DNA of 64,000 nucleotides from Paracoccaceae bacterium (lineage in GTDB: Bacteria > Pseudomonadota > Alphaproteobacteria > Rhodobacterales > Rhodobacteraceae). A model generated the notes under the pieces. The model saw only the letters and a list, made by a program, of their open reading frames with translations, was not told where the DNA came from and did no database searches. The stretch is from the NCBI GenBank assembly GCA_014323795.1, contig JACONK010000018.1, forward strand, positions 124,001 to 188,000, written 5' to 3'. Shown here in pieces: positions 1 to 8,900 of this stretch. A program made the position numbers and the translations under genes. Positions within the stretch are counted from its first letter, which is position 1. Each line of letters opens with the position of its first letter.

Positions 1-1338
1 GCGAAGCGCGGTGCGGGGACCAAGGCTGGTGCGGATATAATCCTCCACCACCGGCCGGGCGGCAACCCAGATATTCAGGGTCGGGTTCAGGCTGCGACCG
101 ACGCCTTCCACCACCACCATCGTGCGCTGCAAAAGGATCAGTTCTGTCCGGGTTTCCATCCCGAAGCGTTCGGTCACATCGAACAGATACCCCAGCAGCC
201 GCGCCATGGATATTTTTGTGGCGTCCTGGCCAAAAATCGGCTCCCCCACCGACCGCAGTGCCTTGGCGAAAGCCTCCACATCCTGGTCACGCGGCACATA
301 ACCGGCCTCAAAATGCACCTCCGCCACGCGGCGGTAATCGCGTCGAATGAAACCGATCAGAATCTCGGCGTAGACCCGGCGCGTATATTCATCAATCGTG
401 CCCATGATCCCGAAATCAAGCGCGATGATATCTCCGTTTGCCGCCGCCTTCAGGTTACCCTGGTGCATATCAGCGTGGAACAGCCCATCACGCAGGGCCT
501 GGCGCAGAAAGGCCTGCACAATCGCCACGCCCAGCGCGTTCAAATCATGCCCGGCACCGCGCAAGGCCTCCGGGTCACCCATGTTTACGCCTTCGGCCCA
601 TTCCATGGTCATCACCCGCCTGGCGGACAGGGACCAGATGACCTGCGGTACGCGAAATCCCTGATCGTCCAGCGTATTTGCCCGGAACTCATCGGCATTG
701 CCCGCCTCAATGCGCAGGTCCAGTTCGCCCTTCACCACACTTTCGAAATGGCTGATCACATCCGTGGGACGTAAACGGCGGAAGGAGGGAGAGATAAACT
801 CAATCATCCGTGCCGCGAAATGAAAGGCATCGATGTCCTTGCGAAACGCCTGATCGATACCCGGACGCAGCACCTTGACGGCCACTTCCTGCCCTGTTGT
901 ACGCAGCACCGCCCTGTGCACCTGCGCGACAGATGCAGCAGCGACAGGCGCCGAAAACATATCAAAAATACTTTCAGGCGGCCGGCCAAGGTCCGCCTCG
1001 ATCTCTGCCCGCGCTTCCTCCATTGAAAACGGCGGAAGGCTATCCTGCAGCACACGCAATTCGTACGCAAGGTCAGTGCCGACAATGTCCGGTCTGGTGC
1101 TGAGAATTTGCCCGAATTTGATATACGCGGGCCCGAGTGCCGTGATCGCCCGCAAGACTGGTGGCCGGGTCGGATCACCTTTTAACCCCAGCCACTTGAA
1201 GGACCAGCCGAACACCCGGGCGACAATGCGCACCAGACGTGGCGCGTCGAGGGCCTCCAGCGCCTGCCCCATGGCACCCGTCCGCTCAAAGGTCGCACCA
1301 ATGCGGACAAGCCGCCATATGTTGAGAGGACCGCGCAT
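1..1338 (-). CDS. ubiB: UbiB, ABC1/ADCK-family ubiquinone biosynthesis protein (partial, cut by window edge)
   Basis: This family supports ubiquinone synthesis at the inner membrane and has an atypical protein-kinase-like fold. Translating the minus strand from the ATG at 1338 gives an open frame of about 446 codons to the left edge, so the C-terminal end, where the membrane helices lie, is missing. The start reads MRGPLNIWRLVRIG. Family motifs follow in order: the KxGQ motif (YIKFGQILSTRPDI), QVHRA, the invariant lysine in VAVKVLRP, FHADMHQGNL of the catalytic loop and ALDFGIMG as the DFG motif. It lies 61 bp after ubiE on the same strand, a common alphaproteobacterial order, so the two are probably cotranscribed. 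Confidence 0.93.
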   Translation of the reverse strand, partial: MRGPLNIWRLVRIGATFERTGAMGQALEALDAPRLVRIVARVFGWSFKWLGLKGDPTRPPVLRAITALGPAYIKFGQILSTRPDIVGTDLAYELRVLQDSLPPFSMEEARAEIEADLGRPPESIFDMFSAPVAAASVAQVHRAVLRTTGQEVAVKVLRPGIDQAFRKDIDAFHFAARMIEFISPSFRRLRPTDVISHFESVVKGELDLRIEAGNADEFRANTLDDQGFRVPQVIWSLSARRVMTMEWAEGVNMGDPEALRGAGHDLNALGVAIVQAFLRQALRDGLFHADMHQGNLKAAANGDIIALDFGIMGTIDEYTRRVYAEILIGFIRRDYRRVAEVHFEAGYVPRDQDVEAFAKALRSVGEPIFGQDATKISMARLLGYLFDVTERFGMETRTELILLQRTMVVVEGVGRSLNPTLNIWVAARPVVEDYIRTSLGPRTALR

Positions 1339-1399
1339 AAGCCAGGCTATTGCATCCTGTAAGACCCCGGATCAAATCCGGGGCAGGTGGCGCCCGGCT

Positions 1400-2149
1400 T
1401 CACAGCTTCCACCCCGAATGCAGGCAGGCAATGCCCATGGACAGGTTGCGATACTTCACATGATCGAACCCGGCTGCGCGAATCATTTCGGCAAAGTTAT
1501 CCTGATCCGGGAACATGCGGATGCTTTCGACAAGGTACCGGTAGCTGTCCCGATCACCCGTGATCGCCTGTCCCATCGGCGGGATGACATTAAAGGAATA
1601 AAAGTCATAGATGTTCTGCATCATGTCGTTGGATATTTGGCTAAATTCCAGCACCATCAGCCGCCCGCCGAAACTCAGCACCCGATAGGCCTCCGCCAGC
1701 GCATCCTGCGGGCGCGTCACGTTTCGGATGCCAAAACTGATCGTGCAGGTATCGAAGACGTTATCCCCGAACGGCAGCCGCATCGCGTCTCCGCATACCC
1801 AATCGAGCCGGTTGGCAAGGCTTTTCGCTTCCGCCCGTTTGCGCCCTTCCTCAAGCATCGGGACCGTCATGTCCAACACGACCGCACTGGCAGACGGCGC
1901 ACGTTCCAGAAACCGGAAGGCGATATCCCCGGTGCCGCCCGCCACATCCAGCAGGTGCTGCCCGTTCTGCGGCACCAGCCAATCCATCATCGCATCCTTC
2001 CATCTGCGGTGGATGCCAAAGCTCATGGCATCGTTCATGAAGTCGTATCTCGACGCGACAGAACGGAAGACCCCGAGCACCATCCCGGCTTTCTGATCTT
2101 CATCAACGATCCGAAAACCGAAGCGGGCAGTCTTTGCGTCTTCCGTCAT
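1400..2149 (-). CDS. ubiE: UbiE, demethylmenaquinone/2-methoxy-6-polyprenyl-benzoquinol C-methyltransferase
   Basis: This SAM-dependent C-methyltransferase acts in ubiquinone (and menaquinone) synthesis. The protein has 249 residues from the ATG at 2149. Class I motifs are clear: [20 protein letters not shown] near the start, the glycine-rich [35 protein letters not shown] and [11 protein letters not shown]. An in-frame ATG at 2176 would add nine residues, but it has no ribosome binding site, whereas GGTGAT precedes 2149 and the family normally begins near this point. It is followed by ubiB on the same strand and diverges from mutM. Confidence 0.94.
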   Translation of the reverse strand: MTEDAKTARFGFRIVDEDQKAGMVLGVFRSVASRYDFMNDAMSFGIHRRWKDAMMDWLVPQNGQHLLDVAGGTGDIAFRFLERAPSASAVVLDMTVPMLEEGRKRAEAKSLANRLDWVCGDAMRLPFGDNVFDTCTISFGIRNVTRPQDALAEAYRVLSFGGRLMVLEFSQISNDMMQNIYDFYSFNVIPPMGQAITGDRDSYRYLVESIRMFPDQDNFAEMIRAAGFDHVKYRNLSMGIACLHSGWKL

Positions 2150-2507
2150 AATATCACCGGGCAGATCGTGCTCCATCTAATCCGTGGCACCGCTTTTGCC
2201 AATGCACAAGGCACCACACAATCGTGCCCGATTAAAAACCGGTCTATGTGCCTTGCCCTGGGAGCGGGCAGATATTTTGTGCGCCCTGCCTCCTTTCGGG
2301 CTGCAAGCAGCCGCCTGGAATGCTCAGGCGTCACACTACACACAACAAATACGGGTGCACGAGTTTTGATGTTTCTTTCGGGATCGGTCATTGCCTGCCG
2401 CACACGGGCGGTCCGTTCCGGCGGTGGCCGCAGGGGAAACAGGGCATACCCTTCAAAGAACCGATTGCTACTGGCAATAATCGCTGACCTGTGGCATGCC
2501 CGGCCCC
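2150..2507. other. Divergent intergenic region between ubiE and mutM, no gene seen
   Basis: About 360 bp separate the two divergent starts. No reading frame here resembles a known protein; the open frames on both strands look like GC-driven chance frames. It must hold the promoters of ubiE-ubiB and of mutM, but I could not pick out convincing -35/-10 pairs. Confidence 0.5.
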
Positions 2508-3368
2508 ATGCCGGAGTTGCCCGAAGTGGAAACAGTGCGCCGCGGGCTCGAACCCGTGCTGGGCGGTGCGTTGATTGTGCGCACGGAGGTCCGCCGGCCG
2601 GACCTGCGGTGGCCGTTTCCGGAACGCCTGGCGGAGCGGCTGACAGGTGCGCGGGTGAATGCACTGCGGCGGCGTTCAAAGTATATTTTGGCAGATTTGG
2701 ATACGGACGAGACACTGCTGATCCACCTCGGCATGTCGGGGCGGATGACAGTTTCGGTACCCGACACCGGCCCCCTGATCCCGGGCGTCTTCGTGCGCGG
2801 CCATCCGCCACAGGAAAAACATGACCATGTGGTGCTGCATACGGACGGGGGCGGGCGGATCACATTCAATGACGCGCGGCGATTTGGGGCAATGGACCTG
2901 TTTCCGACAGCCTGTAGCCACCCGCTCCTGGACGTGCTTGGGGTGGAACCGCTCGGTAATGCCTTCGATGGCCCGATGCTGATCGCAGCCTTCAAGGGCA
3001 GGAACACGCCGGTGAAGGCCGCGCTTCTCGATCAGCGAATCGTTGCGGGGCTGGGCAACATTTACGTCTGCGAATCCCTTTGGCGCACGGGCATCCACCC
3101 GGCTTGCAGGACCGGGCGGATCGGGCGCGCACGGGTTGAAAGCCTCGTCGCCGCTATCCGCGCTGTGCTCAGCGAAGCTATCGATGTCGGCGGTTCCTCC
3201 CTGCGCGATCACCGGCAAACAAGCGGAGATATCGGCTATTTCCAACATTCCCTCGCCGCCTACGACCGCGAAAATCAACCATGCAAAGCCCCTGGCTGTT
3301 CCGGCACCATCAAGCGCATCCTGCAATCGGGCCGGTCATCTTTCTTCTGCCCGATCTGCCAAAGATAG
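2508..3368 (+). CDS. mutM: MutM, formamidopyrimidine-DNA glycosylase
   Basis: This bifunctional glycosylase/AP lyase removes 8-oxoguanine and other oxidised purines in base excision repair. The protein has 286 residues. The start is fixed at 2508, not the in-frame ATG four codons earlier, because the catalytic residue is Pro2 of the processed protein and the family begins [16 protein letters not shown]. Further motifs are HLGMSGRM, the NDARRFG loop and [19 protein letters not shown] of the helix-two-turn-helix. The C-terminal zinc finger has four cysteines (C-x4-C ... C-x2-C, ending FFCPICQR). It diverges from ubiE, and the enoyl-CoA hydratase gene follows after 49 bp. Confidence 0.95.
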   Translation: MPELPEVETVRRGLEPVLGGALIVRTEVRRPDLRWPFPERLAERLTGARVNALRRRSKYILADLDTDETLLIHLGMSGRMTVSVPDTGPLIPGVFVRGHPPQEKHDHVVLHTDGGGRITFNDARRFGAMDLFPTACSHPLLDVLGVEPLGNAFDGPMLIAAFKGRNTPVKAALLDQRIVAGLGNIYVCESLWRTGIHPACRTGRIGRARVESLVAAIRAVLSEAIDVGGSSLRDHRQTSGDIGYFQHSLAAYDRENQPCKAPGCSGTIKRILQSGRSSFFCPICQR

Positions 3369-3417
3369 CTTGCACCCCGCACAGGGCTCAACCACATTTG
3401 CGCAAAAGGAGGCGACC

Positions 3418-4194
3418 ATGGCCTATGATACAATCATCGTGGAAACTGACGGCCGCGTGGGGACGATCACGCTTAATCGGCCTGATGTGCTGAATGCGCT
3501 GAACCTCGCACTGTTGGGCGAACTGGCCGACGTGCTGGCGGTCTTCGACAAGGATGACCAGATAGGCTGCATCGTCCTGACCGGCAACGAAAAGGCCTTT
3601 GCCGCGGGGGCGGACATCAGGCAGATGTCGGAACAATCTTTCGTCGACATGTTCACGACCGATTTCTTCACTGCAGAGACCGAGGCGATCCTGCGGTGCC
3701 GCAAGCCGATCATCGCCGCGGTATCAGGCTACGCGCTCGGCGGCGGGTGCGAACTTGCGATGATGTGCGATTTCATCCTGTGCTCGGACACCGCAAAGTT
3801 CGGCCAGCCGGAGATCAACCTGGGCGTCATTGCGGGTATCGGGGGCAGCCAGCGGTTGACCCGTTTCGCGGGAAAATCGAAGTCGATGGAAATTCATCTG
3901 ACGGGCCGCATGATGGATGCGGAAGAAGCGGAGCGTGCCGGCCTCGTCAGTCGCATCATCCCGGCAGCGGACCTCGTATCGGAAGCTCAGAAGGTCGCCG
4001 CCAAAATCGCCGGTAAGTCGCCCATCACCACACTCGCCGTAAAAGAGGCAGTGAACCGCAGCTACGAGACGACCCTGCGTGAAGGCATACTGTTTGAGCG
4101 CCGCCTGTTTCACTCGCTCTTCGCGACAGAGGACCAGTCGGAGGGGATGACCGCCTTCACGGAAAAGCGGAAACCGGAATTCAGGGGAAAGTGA
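3418..4194 (+). CDS. Enoyl-CoA hydratase (crotonase family)
   Basis: The enzyme adds water to 2-enoyl-CoA esters in beta-oxidation. The protein is 258 residues from an ATG preceded by an AAGGAGG ribosome binding site. Crotonase signatures are present: [18 protein letters not shown] at the start, [11 protein letters not shown] (oxyanion hole), [18 protein letters not shown] with the first catalytic glutamate context, and [20 protein letters not shown] with the second. The C-terminus ends in the usual [17 protein letters not shown]. The open frame continues far upstream through the end of mutM, but that part is antisense-like and not coding. The gene between mutM and rpsT is a typical Rhodobacteraceae arrangement. 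The exact chain-length specificity cannot be read from sequence. Confidence 0.92.
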   Translation: MAYDTIIVETDGRVGTITLNRPDVLNALNLALLGELADVLAVFDKDDQIGCIVLTGNEKAFAAGADIRQMSEQSFVDMFTTDFFTAETEAILRCRKPIIAAVSGYALGGGCELAMMCDFILCSDTAKFGQPEINLGVIAGIGGSQRLTRFAGKSKSMEIHLTGRMMDAEEAERAGLVSRIIPAADLVSEAQKVAAKIAGKSPITTLAVKEAVNRSYETTLREGILFERRLFHSLFATEDQSEGMTAFTEKRKPEFRGK

Positions 4195-4251
4195 AAATCC
4201 GCACATCGCTGATCCGGCGGCGATACGCCGCGGCCTGCGGCCTTGAGTCCG

Positions 4252-4281
4252 CGCCGTATAAACCCCGGTTAAAATACGGCG
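4252..4281. terminator. Inverted repeat between converging genes, possible bidirectional terminator
   Basis: An 8-bp perfect inverted repeat (CGCCGTAT / ATACGGCG) with a 14-nt AT-flanked loop covers the stop codon of bciA and lies 58 bp after the enoyl-CoA hydratase stop. The two genes converge here, a natural place for a shared terminator. There is no long T-run, so the call is tentative. Confidence 0.35.
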
Positions 4282-5285
4282 TGGGTTCCCAAATCGGCAT
4301 CTGCCTCACCAGCCAAAATCCGGCGGTAGTGCTCCTCAAGCGTATCGCTGCCGAACTCGGGCGTGGCGTCGGCGTCATAGCATTCCCCATTCCAGAGCAA
4401 CATCGACTCCGTCCCATAGTAGTGCCCGACCCGAGCCAGATCGGCCTTTTCCCTGGCTTTGAAGCTCAAAAGCCCGGCCACAGACAGGCCCCCCGTGATG
4501 ACAGACAATATCCCTGCAGGCACACGGCAAAGGGGCACCTCGCGCCCCAGCAGGCGGCCCAGGATCTCCGCCTGATCGACAGGTGTAATCGCCGGCCCCG
4601 GTCCGCCAATGGGCAGAATCCGGTTCTGCAGGGATTTATCTGTCAGGCAGCGCACAACGTAAGCAGCCAGATCCCGGTCGCTAATCGGTTTGCAGGCGGT
4701 CAATCGCCCGTTACCGAACACCATGAACGGCTTGCCCTCGCGCACCCTTGCCACCTGCCCGGACAGGGATTTGAAAAACGCCGTGGGGCGCACGATGGAA
4801 TAGACCATGCCGGAAGATATCAGTGCTTCTTCCATCGCCAGCTTCGCCCGCTGAAAGGCCAACCGAGGCTTCTGTACACAAATGGCTGAAATATAGACAA
4901 ACTGCCGAACGCCCGCACCCGCCGCCACATGCAGGACGTTGAGGTTGGCAGCGTAGTCAATGTCCCACGCTTGCGCTGCGGCACCGGTGCGGGATGCAAG
5001 ACAGCTAACCACCGCATCAAAGACCTCTCCCCGGATACCATCGTAATAGACTGAGGCGGGTGTACTCAAATCGCCTGTGCGTACTTCCATATTCGGCATA
5101 TCAGGCGCGGACCGGCCAAAGCTGACGACCCCGTATCCGGCAGCCGGCAGCACTGCGCCAACTGCCCGCCCGGCCGTGCCGGTTGCCCCCAGCAAAAGCA
5201 CACGTTTTTGATTTTTTTCTCCAGTCACGGCAGAATCAGTCAATTGAGCTGCAAAACACCACAACCAGGCGTAAATAATGCCCAT
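4269..5285 (-). CDS. bciA: Probable BciA, divinyl (proto)chlorophyllide a 8-vinyl reductase
   Basis: The protein (338 residues) is an NAD(P)-binding extended SDR that reduces the C8 vinyl group of the chlorin ring during bacteriochlorophyll synthesis. The nucleotide-binding loop is LLLGATGTAGRAVGAVL. Family features recognised are YISAICVQKPRLAFQRAKL, YSIVRPTAFFKSLSGQ, the GGPGPAITPVDQAEIL block, YDADATPEFGSDTLEEHYRR and the terminal GTHAVF. The first 19 residues are unusual; a GTG at 5228 (V20, before TGEKNQKRVLLLG) is an alternative start, although neither start has a clear ribosome binding site. It is a single gene convergent with the enoyl-CoA hydratase. No other photosynthesis gene is in the window, which is normal because bciA often lies outside the main cluster. 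Confidence 0.8.
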   Translation of the reverse strand: MGIIYAWLWCFAAQLTDSAVTGEKNQKRVLLLGATGTAGRAVGAVLPAAGYGVVSFGRSAPDMPNMEVRTGDLSTPASVYYDGIRGEVFDAVVSCLASRTGAAAQAWDIDYAANLNVLHVAAGAGVRQFVYISAICVQKPRLAFQRAKLAMEEALISSGMVYSIVRPTAFFKSLSGQVARVREGKPFMVFGNGRLTACKPISDRDLAAYVVRCLTDKSLQNRILPIGGPGPAITPVDQAEILGRLLGREVPLCRVPAGILSVITGGLSVAGLLSFKAREKADLARVGHYYGTESMLLWNGECYDADATPEFGSDTLEEHYRRILAGEADADLGTHAVF

Positions 5286-5363
5286 GTGTGCGTTGACATG
5301 TGCATATGGCGGGCATAGGGGTAAGGGCCATATTTCGAAGATGAAAAGATCAGGGATTGTCGC

Positions 5364-5627
5364 ATGGCTAACTCGCCACAGTCGAAAAAACGCGTACGAC
5401 AGATTCTGCGCCGCACCGCGGTCAACAGGGCGCGTCGTTCACGCATTCGTACGTTCATCCGTCGGGTAGAAGAAGCCATTGCCGACGGCGATCAAAAGGT
5501 TGCCCGGGATGCGCTGAAAGCAGCCCAGCCGGAAATTCAGCGCGGGGTGACCAAAGGTGTGATGCACAAGAACACTGCAAGTCGCAAAATTTCGCGCCTG
5601 TCGGCCCGTGTAAAGGCCATGGCCTGA
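5364..5627 (+). CDS. rpsT: 30S ribosomal protein S20
   Basis: S20 binds 16S rRNA in the body of the small subunit. The protein has 87 residues, the normal length, and is very basic and helical. It begins [17 protein letters not shown], continues [19 protein letters not shown], and ends with the conserved [23 protein letters not shown]-type tail. Its position before dnaA is conserved across Rhodobacterales. It is a single plus-strand gene divergent from bciA. Confidence 0.96.
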   Translation: MANSPQSKKRVRQILRRTAVNRARRSRIRTFIRRVEEAIADGDQKVARDALKAAQPEIQRGVTKGVMHKNTASRKISRLSARVKAMA

Positions 5628-6484
5628 TCTGATCTGGCCATCACCAGGATACATATAAGCCAGCAGCAAAACATGTGATACCCGGTCCGGTGGTCGGCGG
5701 TGCTCTGAAAGGGGCATTTGGCCAGCGCGGATTATTCTGGCTATATGCGGCAATTGGGATCACGGTGCAGGCACTGACATGCCTTAATCCCGGCGAAACC
5801 CGCCAGGCGGTGTGCGCCAGGGTCATGTATGCACCCGCCCTCCCGGTTTTCCTGTGCATCGCTTTCGCTATCCCAGGCGGCAGCACCGGGTCGGTCACTG
5901 TCGGGTTTCCCGTTGATTCTGCCGCGGTGGTATGACCGGAATCGATGCCACTGTTATGACCGGTCGACCTGTCGCATGCGTGGACCAGTAGATTGAGCTG
6001 TTCGCAGCCCTTTGGTGGCACCATCAACCCGCTGTTCCCCTGCACCACCACATTTGCGGTGCCCCGGGCAACAGGCTGATGACACCGGGTGCCTTGGCCT
6101 TCGCCCCCCCGATTCTGCAAGCATCACAGCCGGATTAAGCGGGGCTGTGCGGTCTTTTTGCTTGTCCGGTCCCGTGCCCGGCTCAAAAACATGCGTTGCA
6201 CGGCGATTCTTCCGTGCACGGCTCTTGCGGGAATCATTGCGTTATTCCAGCGTCGGCCCGTGGCACAGGGAATAAAAAAAGAGGCCGGATTTCATCCGTT
6301 TCGCTATATCTGCGGAACACGGTTTTTCGTGTCCAACCCGCCCGAAAGCGGGTGTCCTGATTGTGCAGATCCGCCGGGCGATTACAGTGTCAACCGAAAA
6401 GTTTCGTTGATCCGTTCTTGCCACTCTTGGTACGATTGAAGCGGAAACGGGAAGAACAGACACGGATTCGGAGGACGGGCAGAG
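5628..6484. other. 857-bp intergenic region between rpsT and the rhodanese gene; possible decayed fragment
   Basis: No complete gene is visible. A short plus-strand frame around 5675-5810 (GPVVGGALKGAFGQRGLFWL, then a hydrophobic stretch) vaguely resembles a transmembrane segment of an MFS transporter and may be a decayed remnant, but the match is weak. No perfect DnaA box (TTATNCACA) was found by eye on either strand. The promoter of the rhodanese-dnaA genes should lie near the right end. Confidence 0.35.
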
Positions 6485-6922
6485 ATGACAGTGAGCGTGG
6501 ATGAAATCGGACCAAAAGAAGCCTGGGCACATCTGAAGGCTGACAAGGATGCCGTTCTCGTAGACGTCAGAACCAAAGAGGAATGGTCTTTTGTGGGCAT
6601 TCCGGACCTGTCGTCGATTGACAAGGAAGCTGCCTTTGTTGAATGGGCAACGCTCCCGGGAATGCAACCGAATCACGCTTTCATCGAAGGGATGATGACC
6701 CGTCTGGGCGGTGCTGCGCCGTCCAAAATACTCTTTCTGTGCCGATCGGGTGCCCGGTCCATGGCAGCCGCGCAAAAAGCTGCCGGCGCGTTTGAAAAAG
6801 CAGGTCGGTCGGTCCGGCTGATCAATGTCGCGGAAGGGTTTGAAGGTGACCTCGATGGATCAGGTCACAGGGGTACAACAAATGGTTGGAAGGCACGCGG
6901 TCTGCCGTGGCACCAGTCATGA
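6485..6922 (+). CDS. Rhodanese-like sulfurtransferase domain protein
   Basis: A single rhodanese domain (145 residues) that could carry a persulfide on its active-site cysteine. It begins with the typical VSVDEIGPKEAWAHLKAD, followed by VLVDVRTKEEWSFVGIPDL. The active-site loop is FLCRSGARSMAAA, with the cysteine in place, and the end GFEGDLDGSGHRGTTNGWKA matches the family. A strong GGAGG precedes the ATG. It stops 13 bp before the dnaA start, so it probably shares the dnaA promoter. The physiological substrate cannot be inferred. Confidence 0.88.
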   Translation: MTVSVDEIGPKEAWAHLKADKDAVLVDVRTKEEWSFVGIPDLSSIDKEAAFVEWATLPGMQPNHAFIEGMMTRLGGAAPSKILFLCRSGARSMAAAQKAAGAFEKAGRSVRLINVAEGFEGDLDGSGHRGTTNGWKARGLPWHQS

Positions 6923-6935
6923 AACGGGGACAAAA

Positions 6936-8303
6936 ATGAGTACTGATATTTGGGGATCAGTTTGTAGCGGATTGGAAAAGGACGTCGGAAAAGACGCTTA
7001 TAAAAATTGGATCAAGCCCCTGCATTACGTGGGATATGAAAACGGCGTGGTGAGGTTTCAGGCACCTACCGTGTTTCTCGGCACCTGGGTGTTGCGCAAC
7101 TATTCGGACAAGATCCGCGGCCGTTTCAGCGATGTGGGCATGTCGGTCAAAAGGCTGGAGTTCAGCACTTCCGGGTTTACGGCAGCCTCGAAGGGAAACG
7201 CATCTGTGGCGGACCATACCGCGGCAAAAGACGCGCCCGCTGCAACCGGCATATCCGGGGAAACGCCGGGTGCACCGCTCAATTCCCGCTTCACCTTCGA
7301 TAAATTCGTGGTCGGCAAACCCAACGAACTGGCCTATGCAGCCGCCCGCCGGGCGGCAGAAGGCGGGCAGGTCAAATTCAACCCGCTATTCCTCTACGGC
7401 GGTGTGGGCCTTGGCAAGACGCACCTGATGCACGCGATTGCGTGGGAGGCGAAGCAGCGTGCCCCGACTGCCCGGGTGCTCTACCTGTCGGCGGAGCAAT
7501 TCATGTATCGATTCGTCCAGGCACTGCGCTTCCGCAACACTATCAGTTTCAAGGAGATGTTCCGCTCGGTCGATCTGCTGATGGTTGATGACGTCCAGTT
7601 CATTGCAGGCAAGGAAAGCACTCAGGATGAATTTTTCCATACCTTCAATGCGCTGGTGGACCAGAGCAAGCAGATCGTAATTTCCGCCGACCGGGCACCG
7701 GGCGAAATCAACGGGCTGGAAGAACGGATCAAAAGCCGCCTGCAGTGGGGCCTGGCCGTCGATCTGCATCCGACGGATTATGAACTGCGCCTCGGCATCC
7801 TGCACAACAAGATCGAAATCCATGCCACCAAATACCCTGAGGTGGTGATCGCTGAGGGTGTGCTGGAATATCTGGCTCACCGCATCAGCACCAATGTGCG
7901 GGTGCTGGAAGGATCACTCACCCGGCTGTTCGCCTTTGCCACCCTCGTGGGGCGGGAGATCACGCCTGATGTGGCACAGGAATGCCTCAGCGACATCATC
8001 AGGGTATCCGACAGGCAGGTCACGATTGACGAGATCATGCGCAAGGTGGCGGATCATTACACCATGCGCATGACCGATATGATCGGGCCGCGCCGGTCAC
8101 GCTCCATCGCACGACCACGTCAGGTGGCGATGTACCTGGCCAAAACGCTCACTTCGAAAAGCCTGCCGGAAATCGGCCGTTGCTTCGGCAACCGCGATCA
8201 CACAACCGTGATCCACGCGGTGCGCAAGGTCGAGGCGCTTTTGCAGACCGACGATCAGACCAGCGAAAATGTGAAACTGCTCCGCCGGATGCTGGATGCC
8301 TAA
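6936..8303 (+). CDS. dnaA: DnaA, chromosomal replication initiator
   Basis: DnaA binds origin DnaA boxes and opens the DNA for helicase loading. The protein has 455 residues from the ATG at 6936, which has GGGGA upstream and gives the normal N-terminus (MSTDIWGSVCSGLEKDVGK). In-frame ATGs further upstream lie inside the rhodanese gene. Domain III carries Walker A GGVGLGKTHLMHAI and Walker B LLMVDDVQFIAGKE with the sensor SADRAPGEI. Domain IV holds the DNA-binding signature GNRDHTTVIHAVRKVE near the C-terminus. The linker (domain II, about residues 90-120) is short and rich in Ala/Thr. Confidence 0.97.
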   Translation: MSTDIWGSVCSGLEKDVGKDAYKNWIKPLHYVGYENGVVRFQAPTVFLGTWVLRNYSDKIRGRFSDVGMSVKRLEFSTSGFTAASKGNASVADHTAAKDAPAATGISGETPGAPLNSRFTFDKFVVGKPNELAYAAARRAAEGGQVKFNPLFLYGGVGLGKTHLMHAIAWEAKQRAPTARVLYLSAEQFMYRFVQALRFRNTISFKEMFRSVDLLMVDDVQFIAGKESTQDEFFHTFNALVDQSKQIVISADRAPGEINGLEERIKSRLQWGLAVDLHPTDYELRLGILHNKIEIHATKYPEVVIAEGVLEYLAHRISTNVRVLEGSLTRLFAFATLVGREITPDVAQECLSDIIRVSDRQVTIDEIMRKVADHYTMRMTDMIGPRRSRSIARPRQVAMYLAKTLTSKSLPEIGRCFGNRDHTTVIHAVRKVEALLQTDDQTSENVKLLRRMLDA

Positions 8304-8900
8304 GCGACCCCGAACCACTTGGCGGCGCACCTTTAGCGGTGGGTGTTGCCATCTTTGTTGAGATTCATGTCCGGGGATTCGGTCGCCACCCTGCCACGGA
8401 TCCTGCCGCCGCCGTTCAGCATAAACAAGTCCCGTTTTCCATCACGGTATTGTCTTAAGATGCTGAACCTCGCCGCCCCGGATCCCGGCAGGCGGCAGAT
8501 TATCCCCGTACCAGATACCCCGTGGCTTGCCATCGGATATCCTGTTTTTTGTTCAGGCAGATTCAGCTGCCGGTCCCCCGGTCAGATACTGGAACGCTGG
8601 AACAGGGTTATTCCCGGAGAGACTTTTTTCCGAATCAGGGCAAACCTCCAAAAGTATTTTTGGGGACCTGCACAGCGTATCCTGCAAAGCCCTCAAGAAT
8701 CAGGACCAATATCAGGAAAGCAGGGACGCATCTTAAAATCAAACAGCAGATTGTCTGCCCTGTAATGTCTTAATGAGTTTGAAGGAAATGGGATAACGCG
8801 CACATTTTTCAACTTTCCTGTGGTCAACAAAGGACTTGCGTTTTACAAGGGCGCAGGTAGGGGGTGCACCCCGATTACGGATACATACGGGAGTGGCCCA
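8304..8900. other. Long dnaA-dnaN intergenic region, no gene seen
   Basis: About 600 bp without a plausible gene. Such regions next to dnaA can contain the replication origin, but I found no TTATNCACA-type box; TTATCCCCG near 8496 has two mismatches. The last 150 bp are relatively AT-rich and presumably hold the dnaN promoter. Function is open. Confidence 0.4.

Noticed and set aside
875-2824. Long plus-strand frame across ubiB, ubiE and mutM
   Set aside because: It is antisense to two clear genes and runs out of frame into mutM; the translation resembles no protein.
8304-8900. Possible replication origin between dnaA and dnaN
   Set aside because: No TTATNCACA-type DnaA boxes were found by eye on either strand; location alone is not enough. 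A GC-skew analysis of the whole replicon would decide.
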